Assembly (NCBI GenBank): GCA_030650265.1
Contig: JAUSEJ010000031.1
Coordinates: 1 to 5,428, forward strand
Reading direction: 5' to 3'
DNA length: 5,428 nucleotides
Source: Dehalococcoidia bacterium
GTDB lineage: Bacteria; Chloroflexota; Dehalococcoidia; JACPQF01
Part shown: piece after piece, positions 1-5,428 of the stretch
Numbering within the stretch: the first letter of the stretch is position 1
Layout: every line of letters begins with the position of its first letter
Position numbers and translations under genes: made by a program
Notes under the pieces: generated by a model
Told to the model about the DNA's origin: nothing
Seen by the model: only the letters and a program-made list of their open reading frames with translations
The model's database searches: none

Positions 1-288
1 GGGTTTGAGAAGATGACGGCGTACCATTCCACGAAAGGCGCTATGCTCAACGCGAGGAATCCTAGATTGGATGAACTGATTGACATGGTGCCGCAGACGG
101 CGGACCCTGCACAGAAGAAGAAATTGGCGTTGGAGGCCGCCGTTTTGGCCAAGAACGAGTACAGCCTGACAGGGGTTCTGAACATCTTTACGGTCTTGGC
201 CCTTGGACCCAAGGTCGGCGAGATAACTACGGTCGCCGGGATGGCCACTAACGCCTACAACCTCGCCACTGTAACACACCCAAAGTAG
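1..288 (+). CDS. ABC transporter solute-binding protein, family 5 (SBP_bac_5), C-terminal fragment
   Basis: The reading frame is open from base 1 (GFEK before the first Met at 13) and ends at TAG 286-288, so only the last 95 residues of a longer protein are present. The Met at 13 is not a true start. The pattern is that of the C-terminal lobe of peptide/nickel-type periplasmic binding proteins. 'NPRLDELIDMVPQTADPAQKK' matches the usual 'NPEVDxLIDxAxxExDPxKR' helix. It is followed by the helix LALEAAVLAKNEYS and a strand-rich end containing 'LALGPKVGEITT', where the family has 'xAxxPxVxG'. Such proteins bind the substrate outside the membrane and deliver it to an ABC permease, which would be encoded upstream if at all. 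The next gene starts 16 bases after the stop, so the two are probably cotranscribed. Ligand specificity cannot be read from this fragment, and a peptide ligand is not implied. Confidence 0.72.
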   Translation, partial: GFEKMTAYHSTKGAMLNARNPRLDELIDMVPQTADPAQKKKLALEAAVLAKNEYSLTGVLNIFTVLALGPKVGEITTVAGMATNAYNLATVTHPK

Positions 289-304
289 GCAGTTGGAGGC
301 AAGC

Positions 305-1183
305 ATGGCTAGGAGCAGGACAGGCGCAGTGACAATTGTGGAGGTGGGGACTCGGGATGGCTTTCAGAGTGTGGCCGCAGAGATCCCCACCGAAGACAAG
401 ATAAAGATAATAGATCTTCTGGCGGAGGCCGGGATCACCCGGATAGAGGCGTCCTCCTTTGTTCATCCCAAGTGGGTACCTCAGCTCAAGGATGCTGTCG
501 AGGTCTTCCGGGGGATTGCCTATAGGCCTGGCGTCTCCTATAGCGCCCTCATCCCCAACGAGAGAGGGCTGGATCGGGCCATCGAAATTGGGGTGAAAGA
601 GGTGGTCTATGTCGTCTCCGCCAGCGATAGCCTCAATCGTTCAAACTTCAACCGCAGCACCGCCGAGTCCCTGGCAGAGGTATCCGCTGTTGCCGCCAGG
701 GCCGGGGAGCACGGCATACGCTTTCGGGGGGTCGTCGCCGCCTCTTTCGGCTGTCCCTTTGAGGGTCAGGTCCCGGTAGATAAGGTTATCCAAGTGGCTC
801 AGGAGTTTCAAAGGGCCGGGGCTTTTGAGGTATCTCTGGCTGACACGGGAGGTATGGCTCATCCCATCCAAGTCAGGGAGACCCTGGCGCGCTTTCTCCA
901 TGAGGTCCAGGGCGTGGATGTGTCCGTGCATTTTCACAACACCCTGGGAGTGGGCATGGCAAACGTCCTGGCGGCATGGGAGTCGGGCATCGGCATAGTC
1001 GAGTCCTCCATCGCTGGCCTCGGCGGTTGCCCCTATGCTCCGGGAGCGCCAGGGAACGTCCCCACTGAGGGAGTGGTTTTCATGCTACATAAGATGGGGG
1101 TCGATACGGGCGTGAACTTAGATAAGTTATTGGGTTGCGCCGAGTTAGTGAGGCAGACTATACATAGGGAGGCCTGCGATTAG
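305..1183 (+). CDS. Hydroxymethylglutaryl-CoA lyase family protein
   Basis: This 292-residue TIM-barrel enzyme of the HMGL-like family probably cleaves a 3-hydroxy-3-methylacyl-CoA (HMG-CoA to acetyl-CoA and acetoacetate in the classical case), in the cytoplasm. Key residues are visible. VEVGTRDGFQ carries the catalytic Arg17 and metal-binding Asp18. EASSFVHPKWVPQ follows (Glu48). Asp180 lies in SLADT. His209 and His211 in VHFHNT are metal ligands. The flexible-loop GGCPYAPGAPGN holds catalytic Cys242 and Asn251. Length is close to that of bacterial MvaB and of mature human HMGCL. I chose ATG 305 because GGAGG at 295-299 sits five to six bases before it. A TTG at 293 in the same frame would add only four residues and has no such site. 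It lies 16 bases after the binding-protein gene and 27 before a CoA-transferase. A related lyase activity (for example on another 3-hydroxyacyl-CoA) is possible, because substrate-pocket residues differ from human HMGCL (SFGCPFEG for ALGCPYEG, HFHNT for HCHDT). Confidence 0.88.
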   Translation: MARSRTGAVTIVEVGTRDGFQSVAAEIPTEDKIKIIDLLAEAGITRIEASSFVHPKWVPQLKDAVEVFRGIAYRPGVSYSALIPNERGLDRAIEIGVKEVVYVVSASDSLNRSNFNRSTAESLAEVSAVAARAGEHGIRFRGVVAASFGCPFEGQVPVDKVIQVAQEFQRAGAFEVSLADTGGMAHPIQVRETLARFLHEVQGVDVSVHFHNTLGVGMANVLAAWESGIGIVESSIAGLGGCPYAPGAPGNVPTEGVVFMLHKMGVDTGVNLDKLLGCAELVRQTIHREACD

Positions 1184-1210
1184 TAGGGCTTTTCCAACAG
1201 GAGGCAAAAA

Positions 1211-2440
1211 GTGACCGCACTTGCTGGTCTTCGTATTCTGGACCTGACGCAGCTTCTCGCAGGTCCCTATGGCTCCATGCTCTTAGCCGACCTGGGAGCG
1301 GAGGTGATAAAGATAGAACAGCCCGGCATTGGAGACCTCGCCCGAGTTCTACAGGAGAATGATCCGAAGTTCCACTACAAAGGGATGAGTGCCTATTTTC
1401 TCACTCTGGGTAGAAACAAGAAGAGCGTTACTCTCAACCTCGGCAAAGAAAAAGGGCGAGAGGTATTCTACGACCTGGTTCGGGTCTCCGATGTGGTCTT
1501 CGACAACTTCCGGCCCGGGGTGGTGGAGAGACTGGGGGTCGACTACGAGACCTTGAAGCAGATAAACCCCCGCATTATCTCCTGCTCCAACACTGGCTAT
1601 GGCCTCACCGGCCCCGGCAAAGACCGTCCCGCTTACGACGCCTGCGTCCAGGCCTTCTCCGGTGGCATGAGCATCACCGGGGAGCCGGAGGGAGTGCCAA
1701 TGCGGGCGGGCGTACCTTACGGTGATCTCTGCGGTGGTGTGTTCTCCACCCTCGGTATTCTGTCTGCTGTCTACGCCCGGCAGACGACGGGGGTCGGCCA
1801 AAAAATAGATGTTTCCATGCTCGACGCCCAGATCTCTCTGTGGAACTACATGGCTACAATGACGCTGATGGCTAATGAGAATATCCCCAAGATGGGCAAT
1901 GAGCACTTCGTCCACGTGCCCTACAATGCCTATAAGGCCGGGGACATCTACGTTGTCCTGACGATTGTTCCCGACGCCCACTACGAACTGTTCGTCCGCG
2001 CCCTTGAGGCATTGAACCTTCCTCAGGAGTATCAGGAGGATGTGGACTACCTCAAGCAGGCCAGTCTTTTGAAGCGGGCGGGAAGACAGGCGGAGAGAAC
2101 CAGGATCAATTCTACCCTCACCCACCTTTTTCCGGCCAAGCCTGCCGCGGAGTGGGTGGAATATCTTTCGGGCAAGGGGATTCCTATCGCCCCGGTCTAT
2201 ACAGGAGACCAGGCATTCAACGATCCTCATGTCATCGCCCGCAGGATGATCGTAGAGGTGGAGCACCCTCAAGGTGGCACATTTAGAGAACCAGGCAACC
2301 CCATAAAGCTCTCGGATACCCCGGGGGATACCTTCTCTCCGCCGCCCTTGCTGGGTCAACATACGGAGGATATCCTCGCCGGCCTCCTCAAATATGCGCC
2401 GGAGAAAATCGCCGACCTGAAGAGGGAGGGCCTGATCTAG
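1211..2440 (+). CDS. CaiB/BaiF (class III) CoA-transferase
   Basis: This is a full-length class III CoA-transferase of 409 residues, the normal family size. It moves CoA between carboxylic acids in the cytoplasm through an aspartyl-CoA intermediate. The N-terminal signature GLRILDLTQLLAGPYGSMLL continues into ADLGAEVIKIEQPGIGD (residues 6-42). Next come LGRNKKSVTLNL (66-77), the DNFRPGVVERLG block (98-109) and GYGLTGPGKDRPAYD (129-143). The probable catalytic Asp172 is in RAGVPYGDLCGG. GQKIDVSMLDAQ (196-207), GIPIAPVYT (323-331) and the terminal GQHTEDIL (382-389) complete the family pattern. Translation starts at GTG 1211, preceded by a perfect AGGAGG at 1199-1204 with six bases of spacing. 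Placement directly after an HMG-CoA-lyase-like gene recalls succinate:HMG CoA-transferase (SUGCT) and citramalate/itaconate CoA-transferases, which belong to this class. The acid it activates here is inferred, not shown. Other members act on carnitine, formate/oxalate or benzylsuccinate. Confidence 0.92.
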   Translation: MTALAGLRILDLTQLLAGPYGSMLLADLGAEVIKIEQPGIGDLARVLQENDPKFHYKGMSAYFLTLGRNKKSVTLNLGKEKGREVFYDLVRVSDVVFDNFRPGVVERLGVDYETLKQINPRIISCSNTGYGLTGPGKDRPAYDACVQAFSGGMSITGEPEGVPMRAGVPYGDLCGGVFSTLGILSAVYARQTTGVGQKIDVSMLDAQISLWNYMATMTLMANENIPKMGNEHFVHVPYNAYKAGDIYVVLTIVPDAHYELFVRALEALNLPQEYQEDVDYLKQASLLKRAGRQAERTRINSTLTHLFPAKPAAEWVEYLSGKGIPIAPVYTGDQAFNDPHVIARRMIVEVEHPQGGTFREPGNPIKLSDTPGDTFSPPPLLGQHTEDILAGLLKYAPEKIADLKREGLI

Positions 2441-2527
2441 GAGATCCATGGCTTTGCCTGGTCTGGCGGTAGCTACGTGACGCCAAACTGAAATCGTCCC
2501 CAATTGCCTCTTCGTTATGCTGGCTGC

Positions 2528-2557
2528 TTGAACAGGGCGGATTCCCCATGCTATAAT
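2528..2557 (+). promoter_or_regulatory. Predicted sigma70/sigmaA promoter with extended -10, upstream of coaE
   Basis: TTGAAC at 2528-2533 (four of six matches to TTGACA) and a perfect TATAAT at 2552-2557 are separated by 18 bases. TG at 2549-2550 immediately before the -10 gives the extended TGn-TATAAT form. Transcription would begin near 2564, leaving an untranslated leader of roughly 115 bases before the coaE ATG at 2681. It stands in the only sizeable gap between the catabolic genes and coaE, on the correct strand. It probably drives coaE and the coupled ATPase gene. I see no convincing operator or riboswitch fold in the leader. Confidence 0.6.
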
Positions 2558-2680
2558 CACCTGGTGGTTTGCGTCATCATACAGGCTAAAGCTTGATTGC
2601 TAGTCGACATGGTATACGGCCCGACGGTGTCTTGCCAGACCCCACATCCTGAACTTCGGACCAGTCTAGAGGAGAACGAC

Positions 2681-3307
2681 ATGTTCGTCATCGGCCTGAC
2701 CGGTGGGATAGCGAGCGGCAAGAGCACTATTTCAAGCATGCTCGCCAATCTCGATGCAACTATTATCGACGCCGACAAAGTTGGCCACGAGGCCTATCAG
2801 CCCCATTCGCTGGTTTGGGAAGAAGTGGTCGCAGCCTTCGGCCGGGATATCCTGAAGGAAAACGAGGAAATCGATCGCCCAAAGCTGGGCTCTGTCGTGT
2901 TTCGCGACCCGGCGGCCATGCTCAAATTGAACGGAATCATGCATCCGCGCATGCTTGAGATGATGAGGCAGCGAATCGACAAGCTCAAACAAGAGGGCGT
3001 GCAGCTCGTCGTGATCGAAGCGGCTATTCTTATTGAGGCTAAATGGACACCCCTGGCCGATGAGGTCTGGGTGGTCTATATTCCGGAGGAAGTGGCCATC
3101 CAGCGCCTGATATCCCGAAACGGGTTCAGCCCCGAGCAGGCGAGAGATAGAGTCAGGTCACAGATGCCGATCGACGAAAAGGCCAAGCTCGCCGATGTGG
3201 TTGTCGATAACAACCGTGCCCTGTCTGAGGTTGAGATAGAGGTCAGGGCGGTGTTGGCCGGAGTCAAGGCGCGCTCCGTGTTGAAGGATCAGGGGAGGTT
3301 GAGTTGA
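2681..3307 (+). CDS. coaE: Dephospho-CoA kinase
   Basis: CoaE phosphorylates the 3'-hydroxyl of dephospho-CoA with ATP, the last step of coenzyme A synthesis, in the cytoplasm. The 208-residue product begins [16 protein letters not shown], with the P-loop at residues 8-15 (Lys14, Ser15). It continues with the family hallmark [10 protein letters not shown] (Asp30, Asp32), LNGIMHPRM in the CoA-binding region, [13 protein letters not shown], and [18 protein letters not shown]. The lid-like [22 protein letters not shown] and ADVVVDNN (the usual 'AdxVIdN') follow. Length is typical. ATG 2681 is chosen because AGAGGAG at 2668-2674 lies six bases upstream and the family begins right before the P-loop. 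Earlier in-frame starts (ATG 2609, TTG 2597) would add 24-28 residues without family resemblance. The stop overlaps the next start by one base, indicating translational coupling. The link to the preceding CoA-dependent enzymes is only thematic, because a promoter separates them. Confidence 0.95.
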   Translation: MFVIGLTGGIASGKSTISSMLANLDATIIDADKVGHEAYQPHSLVWEEVVAAFGRDILKENEEIDRPKLGSVVFRDPAAMLKLNGIMHPRMLEMMRQRIDKLKQEGVQLVVIEAAILIEAKWTPLADEVWVVYIPEEVAIQRLISRNGFSPEQARDRVRSQMPIDEKAKLADVVVDNNRALSEVEIEVRAVLAGVKARSVLKDQGRLS

Positions 3308-4197
3308 TGAAGCGTGGCGACTCAGTGCCAGCCGACGAGCAAAGATATTCGGTAGAAGAGTATCGGATAAAGCAAGAGCCATACTATCTACCCATCAAGA
3401 ACGAGATTGAGGTTTTCGAAGCGGCCTACGATCAGAAGATTCCCGTCCTCCTTAAGGGCCCGACCGGTTGTGGCAAGACGCGCTTTGTGGAATACATGGC
3501 CTATAGATTGCATCGTTCTCGCGCGCGCGTCGAAGATTCGGGGCAGCAGTCGGACGGAGAGGGTGTGCCGCTGATCACCGTGGCTTGTCACGAGGATTTG
3601 ACGGCGAGCGACCTTGTGGGCAGGTATTTGTTGGAGGGCGAGACGACTAAGTGGATCGATGGGCCGCTGACGAAAGCCGTGAAGACAGGCGCCATCTGCT
3701 ATCTGGATGAGATCGTGGAAGCGCGCAAGGATACGACAGTTCTCATTCACCCGCTGACTGACCATCGCCGCATCTTGCCGGTCGAGAAGCGTGGCACGAT
3801 CATCGAGGCTCATGACGCCTTCCTACTGGTCATTTCTTACAACCCTGGCTACCAGAGTGCTCTGAAGGACTTGAAACACAGCACCCGTCAGCGTTTTGTG
3901 GCCATCGAGTTTGACTATCCGCCGAGAGCGGAAGAGGCTCGTATTATTGCCCACGAAAGCGGCGTAGACCAGGAGATGGCACTCGGGCTCGCCAAACTTG
4001 GCGAGAAGGTCCGCAATCTCAAGGAGCATGGTCTTGAGGAGGGGGTTAGCACGCGCTTACTCATCTATGCCGGCAAGCTAATGCAAAAGGACATTTCACC
4101 CCGGCAGGCCTGCCAGGTAGCGGTCGTTTGGGCCATAACCGACGACCGTGAAATGCAGCGCAGTGTCGAGGAATTGGTTTCTACCATTTTCGAATAA
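3307..4197 (+). CDS. CbbQ/NorQ-type MoxR AAA+ ATPase
   Basis: This 296-residue AAA+ ATPase belongs to the MoxR family, CbbQ/NirQ/NorQ branch. Such ATPases form hexameric rings and, with a VWA partner (CbbO or NorD), remodel or load metal into client enzymes such as Rubisco or nitric oxide reductase. Visible features are the typical leader [15 protein letters not shown] (19-33), Walker A GPTGCGKT (51-58), [19 protein letters not shown] (91-109), Walker B AICYLDE (129-135), sensor-1 Asn179 in VISYNPGYQ, the STRQRF arginines (194, 196), and GVSTRLL with Arg250 in the sensor-2 region. About 17 extra polar residues (roughly 71-87) separate the Walker A helix from PLITVAC. ATG 3307 is preferred: GGGGAGG at 3292-3298 is eight bases upstream, and the start overlaps the coaE stop as TGATG. 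A TTG at 3304 would add one Met. No Rubisco or NOR gene is visible, so the client is unknown and no gene symbol is assigned. Confidence 0.9.
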   Translation: MKRGDSVPADEQRYSVEEYRIKQEPYYLPIKNEIEVFEAAYDQKIPVLLKGPTGCGKTRFVEYMAYRLHRSRARVEDSGQQSDGEGVPLITVACHEDLTASDLVGRYLLEGETTKWIDGPLTKAVKTGAICYLDEIVEARKDTTVLIHPLTDHRRILPVEKRGTIIEAHDAFLLVISYNPGYQSALKDLKHSTRQRFVAIEFDYPPRAEEARIIAHESGVDQEMALGLAKLGEKVRNLKEHGLEEGVSTRLLIYAGKLMQKDISPRQACQVAVVWAITDDREMQRSVEELVSTIFE

Positions 4198-4202
4198 TTA
4201 GA

Positions 4203-4296
4203 GACCCTTCATTGTCACCCTGAGTGCAGCGAAGGGTCCGTAGCCCAGGGTGCGGATTCTTCGTCCTTCTCGGAGGGACTCAGCAGGACAGACGAA
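4203..4296. repeat. REP-like inverted hairpin element between the ATPase and phosphoesterase genes
   Basis: Two related arms face each other. The left arm, TGTCACCCTGAGTGCAGCGA continuing to GGGTC (4214-4238), reads TGTC-n4-TGAGT...GCGAAG. The complement of 4255-4290 reads TGTC-n4-TGAGT...GACGAAGAATC. Several hairpins can form. GACCCTTC 4203-4210 pairs perfectly with GAAGGGTC 4231-4238. CACCCTG 4216-4222 pairs with CAGGGTG 4246-4252. GTCCTTC 4263-4269 pairs with GAGGGAC 4273-4279 around a three-base TCG loop with one G-T pair. TTCGTC 4260-4265 pairs with GACGAA 4291-4296. I know similar TGTC-ATTC-TGAG...GCGAAGAATC repeats as dispersed REP/MITE-like sequences in several environmental bacterial genomes. 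Copy number here cannot be judged from one window. No T-tract follows, so an intrinsic terminator is not supported, although the structure might stabilise the 3' end of the upstream message. Confidence 0.6.
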
Positions 4297-4330
4297 ACGT
4301 ACAAATAGACTGGTGTAGTGGACGTGTTGG

Positions 4331-4951
4331 ATGAGGATTGGGATAATATCGGATATTCACGGCAACGTGAGCGGCCTTGAACAGGCGCTCGAAGCGATGG
4401 GGCAGGTGGACGAGATTCTCTGCGCCGGCGACCTGGTATACCAGTACCGATTCTCCAATGAGGTCATCGAAATAGTCCGCAGTCTAGGTGTCAAGTGCGT
4501 TCGGGGCAATCACGAGGACATCATTATCTCTCACCATGGGGCGAACCTGCGCGCTTCCGGTACCATCAAGCCCGAGAACCTCAGGTACATCACCAATCTC
4601 CCCATCCGTTTCGAGGAGCAGATTGACGGCAAGAAGTTCTACATGGTGCACGGCAGTCCCTGGGACCCCCTGCGTGAGTATGTGATGCCCCAGGACAGGC
4701 GGATCGAGCAAATGAAAGAGATCGATGCCGATGTAGTAGTGATGGGACATACCCATTTCCCCATGGTTAGAAAGGTGGGGAAGGTGTTGGTGATCAACCC
4801 CGGTTCATGCGGTGATCCGAGGGATCACTCGTACGGGCTTCGTCTGACCTTCGCCGTGCTCGACACCGAGACGGGTGAAGCAGAGATAAGGGTTATAGAA
4901 GAAGCCGAGGGTCCTTCAACTGAAGGATTGGCATTGTTCACAGGGGTCTGA
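4331..4951 (+). CDS. YfcE/MJ0936-type metallophosphoesterase
   Basis: This 206-residue calcineurin-like phosphoesterase (Metallophos_2 group) is probably a two-metal cytoplasmic phosphodiesterase. All metal-site motifs are present: SDIHGN with Asp8 and His10, GDLV with Asp34, RGNHED with Asn60 and His61, MVHGSP with His107, and MGHTHFP with His140 and His142. NPGSCGDPRD (156-165) is the usual C-terminal block. The length matches the compact YfcE family, with no extra domain or signal peptide. The ATG at 4331 is chosen because the protein starts directly at the first beta strand. Only a weak AGTGGA-like site (4317-4322) precedes it. Substrate is unknown: family members hydrolyse bis-p-nitrophenyl phosphate in vitro, and natural substrates are mostly undefined. 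A gene with a NorD/CbbO-like front follows nine bases after its stop, so the pair is likely cotranscribed. Confidence 0.9.
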   Translation: MRIGIISDIHGNVSGLEQALEAMGQVDEILCAGDLVYQYRFSNEVIEIVRSLGVKCVRGNHEDIIISHHGANLRASGTIKPENLRYITNLPIRFEEQIDGKKFYMVHGSPWDPLREYVMPQDRRIEQMKEIDADVVVMGHTHFPMVRKVGKVLVINPGSCGDPRDHSYGLRLTFAVLDTETGEAEIRVIEEAEGPSTEGLALFTGV

Positions 4952-4960
4952 TATCTCTCC

Positions 4961-5428
4961 ATGACTACTTTCGATCAGATACTCGCCAGATTTGAAGGCG
5001 AGCTCCAGCGTTATTCACTCGCCCTAGCCCTCGAATTCCGAAAGGCCGCTGAAGCGACACGCCCTAACCTGACCTTAGAGCAGCTTGAGGCATGGTCGAG
5101 CGAAGGTCTGGCCATCGCCCGCAACTCCTTTCGCTCGTGGGAAGCGGCGGCGGAGTTCTTCAAGGCCTCGGCAGCCATCGCCCGGCAACTGGGATTTCCA
5201 ACTCTGATGGCCTGGGCGGCCTGTGGCCGTGACCTGTCTAGTTGTTCGGCAAGTATTGCCTCCTCTTTTTTCGGATCATCTCCCGACGCCCTCGGCCTTA
5301 TCGCACCTTCTGATATCGATATTTGGGTCAAATCGGGAAGGAGTCTCTACAAAGAGACATGGAAAACCGGGCTACTGTGCGGGCAGTTCTTCGCCACAAG
5401 TCCTGTCCTTCTCCGTCATCTTAGCGTC
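4961..5428 (+). CDS. Repeat-containing protein, possibly NorD/CbbO-like VWA partner, N-terminal part
   Basis: The frame is open from ATG 4961 to the window edge (156 residues, no stop), so the gene is truncated by the window. The preceding phosphoesterase stop at 4949-4951 is in the same frame, and ATG 4961 is the only start codon between it and the open frame. Its Shine-Dalgarno is weak (AGGGG 4942-4946, too far upstream). After an alpha-helical leader come three imperfect repeats of about 40 residues, each with W-x3-G, a helix, then FF-x-x-S. The anchors are Trp45/Gly49/Phe66-67, Trp85/Gly89/Phe103-104 and Trp122/Gly126/Phe143-144; the last two end in SSP and TSP followed by Leu-rich segments. 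I recall such Trp/Gly/FF repeats in front of the VWA domain in NorD/CbbO-like proteins of Chloroflexota. The nearby CbbQ-like ATPase supports this. The VWA domain and its MIDAS motif would lie outside the window, so this name is an inference. No signal peptide or membrane segment is seen. Confidence 0.6.
   Translation, partial: MTTFDQILARFEGELQRYSLALALEFRKAAEATRPNLTLEQLEAWSSEGLAIARNSFRSWEAAAEFFKASAAIARQLGFPTLMAWAACGRDLSSCSASIASSFFGSSPDALGLIAPSDIDIWVKSGRSLYKETWKTGLLCGQFFATSPVLLRHLSV

Noticed and set aside
2464..2485. TGGCG...CGCCA hairpin after the CoA-transferase gene as a terminator
   Set aside because: The stem is only five to six pairs with a bulge, and no T-tract follows. Termination here is plausible but not supported by this structure.
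1349..2560. 403-residue open frame on the - strand opposite the CoA-transferase
   Set aside because: It lies almost wholly antisense to a gene with unmistakable CaiB/BaiF motifs. Its translation shows no recognisable domain, and its start falls within the promoter candidate. It is a codon-bias shadow.
2597..2680. In-frame upstream starts (TTG 2597, ATG 2609) for coaE
   Set aside because: They add residues unlike CoaE N-termini. AGAGGAG with correct spacing favours ATG 2681.
4300..4305. TACAAA as a -10 box for the phosphoesterase gene
   Set aside because: There is no acceptable -35 hexamer at 16-18 bases upstream, so a separate promoter is not supported.
5011..5331. 106-residue - strand frame near the right edge
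   Set aside because: It is opposite the open + strand frame starting at 4961, which has a coherent internal repeat pattern. The antisense product has none.
1..5428. CRISPR array, tRNA, rRNA or transposase gene
   Set aside because: I saw no regularly spaced direct repeats, no tRNA-like cloverleaf and no transposase motifs on either strand.

Overview
This window looks like a chromosomal segment of a moderately GC-rich bacterium. The gene content suggests a deep-branching environmental lineage, possibly Chloroflexota/Dehalococcoidia: a class III CoA-transferase beside an HMG-CoA-lyase-like enzyme, a CbbQ/NorQ-type ATPase outside any visible Rubisco or nitric-oxide-reductase locus, and a REP-like repeat of the 'TGTC...TGAG...GCGAAG' kind. 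That placement rests on remembered genome context, not on a search, and is tentative. All supported genes lie on the + strand.

Layout. (1) Positions 1-2440 hold the end of a catabolic-looking operon: the C-terminus of a family 5 (peptide/nickel type) ABC solute-binding protein, an HMG-CoA lyase family enzyme, and a CaiB/BaiF (class III) CoA-transferase. The gaps are 16 and 27 bases, and each of the two complete genes has a good Shine-Dalgarno sequence. The transferase could activate a 3-hydroxy-3-methyl (di)carboxylic acid to its CoA thioester and the lyase could then cleave it. The binding protein would belong to an uptake system. (2) Positions 2441-2680 are intergenic and contain a strong promoter candidate with an extended -10 (TGC TATAAT). 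(3) Positions 2681-4197 hold coaE (dephospho-CoA kinase, last step of CoA synthesis) and a CbbQ/NorQ-like MoxR AAA+ ATPase, overlapping by one base (TGATG). (4) Positions 4198-4330 are intergenic with an inverted, hairpin-rich REP-like element. (5) Positions 4331-5428 hold a YfcE/MJ0936-type metallophosphoesterase and, nine bases after its stop, an open frame that runs off the window. Its N-terminal part consists of tandem helical-looking repeats and resembles the front of NorD/CbbO-type VWA proteins.

The most interesting point is the second half. A MoxR ATPase and a probable VWA-partner gene appear together with coaE and a phosphoesterase, with none of the classical client enzymes (Rubisco, cNOR) in view. 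If the last gene does carry a VWA domain beyond the edge, this would be a metal-insertion or remodelling chaperone pair of unknown client.
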